A stretch of DNA of 64,000 nucleotides, taken from the NCBI GenBank assembly GCA_022661535.1, contig JAKULF010000009.1:1364001-1428000 (forward strand), written 5' to 3'. Position 1 is the first letter of the stretch. Each line of letters begins with the position of its first letter. The notes under the pieces were generated by a model. That model searched no databases. It saw nothing but the letters and a program-made list of their open reading frames with translations, and had not been told where the DNA came from. Source of the stretch: Eutypa lata. Its lineage: Eukaryota; Ascomycota; Sordariomycetes; Xylariales; Diatrypaceae. The position numbers and the translations under genes were made by a program. Of this stretch, positions 59,805 through 64,000 are shown piece by piece.

Positions 59805-61814
59805 TCATACGCCGAGCGAATAGGTACCTCGAATATCATCCCGAGATTCTTGCTCCATCCGCGTGCGCGGATGGCGCAGCGGTACGGTCGAGCTCGTCTC
59901 GCTACCACCCCTCGCTTGATCCCCCCTGTCGTCTAAATCCAAATCCATATCCATATCTGTATCCGTATCCTGCCGCTGCTGTACCTCGGGGACCGCGGCC
60001 GTCGTTGTGGTTTTCGTATAGAAATTGCGGACAGGGCTCAGCAGCGAAGATGGTCGTCCCATGTGATGATGATGATGATGATGATGATCAGTCTCGACGA
60101 CCCCTAGCTCGATATCGCTTTTCAAGTACGAGGAGGACGAGGGCTGCTGGCGTGCGATGTGATTGGGCCGGTAGAGGCTGCCGCCACCGCCGCTGGGGGT
60201 TCCGTTCAATCGCAGGTCAGGGGTCGGTGTAGCAGGGGGGCTCAATGCGAAGGGTGGCGCGTTGTTAGACGCCGTCACGGCTACGCCGTTGATCGTGGAG
60301 AAGTATGCGACGCGATTTAGCTCGTTGGTTGACTTGACGATCTTCCGGATCAGCTCTGCCATGCTCATCTCGATGTAGAGCTTTGAGAGGTAGGCCACGG
60401 GCTGGAATTGGAGGTAGCTGTTTTTTTAAGAATAAGGGGCCGTTGATTAGTTGGGTCTCCTAGGTAAGGTGGCGGAGAGGGGTCGGAATTTTTGTATTTG
60501 ACGTCGCTGGGACTGAGAAAAAAAGGGGTTGGGGGGGGGTTGGGGGGGGGGGAGAACTTACGCTGTGCTCAGGTCTAGCGACATCAACCCGATGAAGGTT
60601 GCCTATCGGTTAAGCGGTATGTCAGTCGTCAAACCCCCACGTTCCTGTGCACCTGCAACATTATAATTCCGAAAAGAAAAAATGTGATACTCACGTCCAG
60701 TGCAATGACGATGAAAACCATCAAGATGTTGAGCCGGAACAGGGACCGGTACTTGGTCAGGCCGTTGGCGATGAGGCGGTTGCGCACGCAGTGCAGGAAG
60801 TAGCCGTTGAGGCCGACGTCCATGATCATCAGCACGGCCTGCTTGGCGCGGTCCCAGACGGCGTTGAGCTCGTGCCAGGCCCCGGAGATCTGCAGGCTCG
60901 CGGGGATCCAGATGATGACGACGCTGACGGTGAGGGCCAGGATCACGAAGAACACGCCCCACTTCAGCCTCCGGATCTTGGCCGGGTCGTCCATCAGAAG
61001 CGAGACCCGGTTGATGATAATCTGCATCAGGAACTGGATCTATGAACATTGCAATGCGGGCGAGCGGGAACGCCCAACCCCCAACTGCAGTTAGCGTCGT
61101 GGATCATGTCTCTTCGCCCCTATATACCCACAACCAGGTGATGACCGGGCGGGGCCCGGCCTCCTCCGGAAGGCGCTTGGGGCATTAGGCATCTATCATG
61201 TAGGTTTTACTCACCTGAACAGACCAGAAAAGGACTAGAGGAAACCATACGACGTTAGCGGAGACTTCGATGCAAAGTCGGGTTCATAACATCTTAACTA
61301 CGGGCCGCGCGCCTACCGATGAAGAGTAAAAGCCAAAAGCTACACAAGGGTCACGTTAGTAGCCAAACTCTAACGAACGAAGAGGTAACCATCCAGACGG
61401 CTCGGGGAATTCAGGAGTAGGTACTCCGGAACATGCAAGCAGCCCCCGGTATCCAACTCTGCACATAACAGACGGGAGAGGCGAGGGAGAGATGAAGGGA
61501 TAAGAGAAAAAAGAAACGCCACAAACATGCCTTGAAGGTATCTCCCCGTAGAAGTGGAACCAAGTCACGATGCTGGGGGTGACGTTCATGATCCAGGCGC
61601 CCCAGATCATGGCGACGTAGGCGGTGATGCGGCGGTGGCGGGCCCAGGAGCGCGCGGTCTGGCGAGCGGCCTTGCTGAACGTGAAGACCGCCAGCATCAG
61701 AGCCATCCCCCAAAAGATGCTGACGACATTCATGTCGAGGTTCGTGACCGGGTCGTCCTTGTACCATTCCGGCTTGAAGACATCCACCGGATCCGGATCG
61801 GAGAGGGGCGCCAT
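59805..61814 (-). CDS. Multi-pass fungal membrane protein with long low-complexity tail
   Basis: 451 residues, exons 61814-61531, 61339-61317, 61264-61215, 61039-60695, 60602-60562, 60417-59805. About seven hydrophobic segments are visible, e.g. NVVSIFWGMALMLAVFTF, ITAYVAMIWGAWIMNV, FPLVLFWSVQ, WGVFFVILALTVSVVIIW and LFRLNILMVFIVIALD, so it resembles 7TM fungal integral membrane proteins of unknown function. The cytoplasmic tail contains a His run (HHHHHHHH), poly-Gly and Pro stretches and DTDTDMDMDLDLDD. The first intron (191 nt) is unusual: the phase-consistent donor is GCATGT (a GC-AG intron), whereas the nearby GTTTGT would break the frame and the helix. Exon 2 is only 23 nt. Introns in between carry homopolymer G and A runs (60520-60552). 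Function unknown. Confidence 0.75.
60064..60089. repeat. (GAT)n / (ATC)n microsatellite inside the coding exon
   Basis: Uninterrupted GAT trinucleotides on the plus strand, read as CAT (His) codons by the minus-strand gene; length changes would keep the frame and vary the His run. Confidence 0.9.
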
Positions 61815-63634
61815 TACGGCGGGTGGCTACTACTACTCTCGCTACTGCTACTGCTACTGCTACTGGCGGTTCTCGATATCGTCGTTGACGGCGTCGTCGA
61901 TATCGTTGTGGAAGAAGGATTAGTGTGTTGTGATAACATTGTCGAAACCGGTGTAACACGTGAGAGAAGGTAGAGAGAGAGAGACGGATTTCACTGCCGC
62001 CCTTTCTCCTCAAGCAAGAAAGAACAGTGGTATTACATTCATGTAACTAAGTAAAAAACAATGGCAAAAATGTGAATGAGAGTAAGTAGTAGTATTTTAA
62101 AATATAGACGGAAACTTCAAAATAAGGTCAGGATTCAGAGATGTGTTAGTGGGAAGGATTCGCTATTACTTCATCAATTGATGCGGGTATGATATGGAGG
62201 GAGGGAGAGGAACAACGGAGGCGGAGCAGAAAAAGAAAAAGAGAAAAAAGGGAAGAAAAAACGTCGACTGGAAAGAAAGGCCTTGTTTTCTCGCCTCAGC
62301 TGCAGTTGGTATAGATAGATAGCTGAGACGCTTATCTGGGAAAGAGTTTCAAGAATTTTAAGAACACCGCCGGGACGGAGTAAGGCGCAGCTAACTGCAT
62401 GTGCTGTGCTGCGCTATGTTATGTTGTGCTCACTCGCGCTGCTTGGCCGTTTTGAGGGGGGTGATGCAACGATCCCTCGTGGCACGAAACCAACGTTTAC
62501 TACTGTAAGGTAGTAATAAGTAAGAGAGGGCAAAAAAGGTCCCCCCACGCCGCGCCAAATCATACCTACCTACCGTACGAGAGGAGGAGCGCTGGGTTAT
62601 CTGCGACTGATTGCTGCTGCAGGTAAGTGGTGGTTCGGAAATCCCGTTCGTCAACAACACCCGATGGTCTTCGGGTGCGGTGGATGGTGAGTGGTCGAGT
62701 TCGGCGACCTAACGATGGTTAACTATGGCTGCTTACCTATTTCAGAATAGCGGAGAGGATGGAGGGAATCATAGGCAGACATCGATGACCAGGTAGGTGG
62801 TTGGTATGTAGGTACATATGTAGCCCTTGATAGCCAAGGATTGGGGAGAAGCGGATCGTAGCTAGTTCATTGGAGCAGATTACGTTTATATTTATTTTAA
62901 AACAAAGTTAACAGGTTAATGAACGTACGAGGTTAGCAGTCAATTCGTTCGCCTCGTTTAATTTTATTTCATTTTCATTTTCAAGAGAAACCATAGGTAA
63001 GTAGGTATGTACGTATAAGAGTAGGTTATTTATTGCATTCTCCGTTACTCTCATCAAACTGTCCATGTGCCCTTCCATTTGATGCTTTCCTGCCTTCGGC
63101 GATGATGTGATTGTTATTGCTTTGGGGTAAAAACCCCGATTCCCATTCTTAATCAATAAAAGCGTTCGGTGCTACCGCCTCATTTAAACCCGTTAACGCG
63201 AAGCCCGGGGGAGGCTTATCAGCCAAGCCTCCCTGCGTGAAACCAGATAGATAATCAAATCAATCGGTGAGTTGAGTGTGCTTGTGTAATGTGTACTGCG
63301 TATGCTGTACCTGCTACTGCGCATGTGTATAGTTATCAGTAGGTATGTGTGTGTGTGTGCATGTGAATGAGAGATAAGCCAAGCAAGGTAGGTAAGCTCG
63401 CATCGCATCGAACGCTATTCCACGACGATGATAAACAACCGCAACAGCGATCCTTGACTGACGGATCGACGAACTAACTAACTACCTAGCTAGGGTCCAT
63501 CCATCCCTGCCATTACTAATTAGAGGACCTTAGCTAGTTAGAGTATTATATATTGTACGTAGGTATGGTATTTGGTATATAGGTAGACCAGGCAGTCAAT
63601 CCAGTCCATGTAACAATTTTTTGGGGGGTTGAAC
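61815..63634. other. Intergenic, simple-sequence rich
   Basis: No gene seen. It contains CTACTG-type repeats (about 61827-61863), GA-rich runs (about 61965-61985, 62195-62250) and TAGGTAGGTA-type runs, with a (GT)n at about 63345-63360. It probably contains the 5' leader of the membrane protein and the 3' flank of the small protein at 63635. Confidence 0.5.
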
Positions 63635-63934
63635 CTAAGCCTTCTCGGTGAACCCCGGCTCCTCCCGGACCGACGACACGCTCGTCATCTGCATGTGGCG
63701 CTTCTGGTCCTCCATGTCGTAGCTCACGCGGCGCTGGAGCGGGAAGGTCGGCTTCCAGCTGTTCGTCCGGGTGATGGCGCGCGCCGCGTCCTTCTCCTGG
63801 TGGGGGCTCGTCGGCTCCGGCGGCGACTTGATGACGGCCGCTGCCGAGGCGAGGTCAAGCTGACGCGGCTGCTCTGGCCGGCGCGCTTGTTGTGTGGAAG
63901 ATGAAGCCGGGCGGTGGGTTAGATCTGACATCAT
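63635..63934 (-). CDS. Small protein with conserved-looking C-terminus
   Basis: 99 residues, ATG at 63934 (a second ATG follows at once), TAG at 63635. The first half is Ser/Pro/Gln/Arg-rich and probably disordered. The second half, NSWKPTFPLQRRVSYDMEDQK then HMQM and PGFTEKA at the end, resembles small fungal proteins that share an RRxSxxxEDQKxxxQM...PGFTE pattern; I know no function for them. The exon is GC-rich relative to its surroundings, which favours coding. The 5' end could extend beyond the window if there is an upstream exon. Confidence 0.6.
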   Translation of the reverse strand: MMSDLTHRPASSSTQQARRPEQPRQLDLASAAAVIKSPPEPTSPHQEKDAARAITRTNSWKPTFPLQRRVSYDMEDQKRHMQMTSVSSVREEPGFTEKA

Positions 63935-64000
63935 GGCTTTTTTTCTTTTCTTTCGGTCTACTTGCTTGGTGTTTGGTGACAGGCTGATGAGTAAGTGATA

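Noticed and set aside
61411..62013. 200-codon minus-strand ORF
   Set aside because: Arg/His-rich shadow overlapping the first exon of the membrane protein; the alternative frame gives transmembrane helices and correct splicing.

Overview
The window looks like nuclear DNA of a filamentous ascomycete (Pezizomycotina, possibly Sordariomycetes). Genes carry several short introns (mostly 45-80 nt, GT..AG, a few apparent GC..AG). Typical fungal families are present: HET, a NACHT/C2H2 NLR-like protein, ABC-C transporter, P450, NmrA-like oxidoreductases, CE1 esterase and APH-type kinase. One 8 kb block is reduced to A and T in the way repeat-induced point mutation (RIP) does it. Exon models below were joined by hand from splice consensus and reading phase; no transcript data were available.

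Layout. 0-6.2 kb: the last codons of a membrane dipeptidase, a cytochrome P450 and a secreted haem peroxidase. 6.2-9.9 kb: a gene-poor stretch with a decayed HET-domain relic and a 565 bp TA-flanked MITE. 9.9-22.3 kb: a divergent Tpt1-family protein, a full-length ABC-C transporter on the minus strand, a CE1 esterase, a 73-residue Cys-rich protein, an APH-fold kinase and an F-box protein. 22.3-26.3 kb: about 4 kb without a convincing gene. 26.3-38 kb: an aquaporin with a problematic first splice junction, a single-pass membrane protein, two divergently oriented paralogues of a small uncharacterised protein, and two NmrA-like proteins facing each other.

38.8-47.0 kb is an extreme AT block. It contains a complete but heavily mutated Ty1/Copia retrotransposon (39523-46690) with 215 bp LTRs and a TAAAA target-site duplication. 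Past it, on the plus strand, come an NLR-like NACHT protein ending in four C2H2 fingers, a HET-domain protein and a RAD5/HLTF-like SNF2 helicase with an internal RING. The window closes with a multi-pass membrane protein and a small conserved-looking protein, both minus strand.

How the genes may work together. The clearest functional grouping is the NLR-like gene followed 390 nt later by a HET gene, both next to the RIP-mutated block. This arrangement would suit a fast-evolving non-self recognition (heterokaryon incompatibility or immunity) region, but that is inference. The P450, peroxidase, ABC-C and esterase genes do not form an obvious biosynthetic cluster, because no polyketide synthase, NRPS or terpene synthase core gene is seen.
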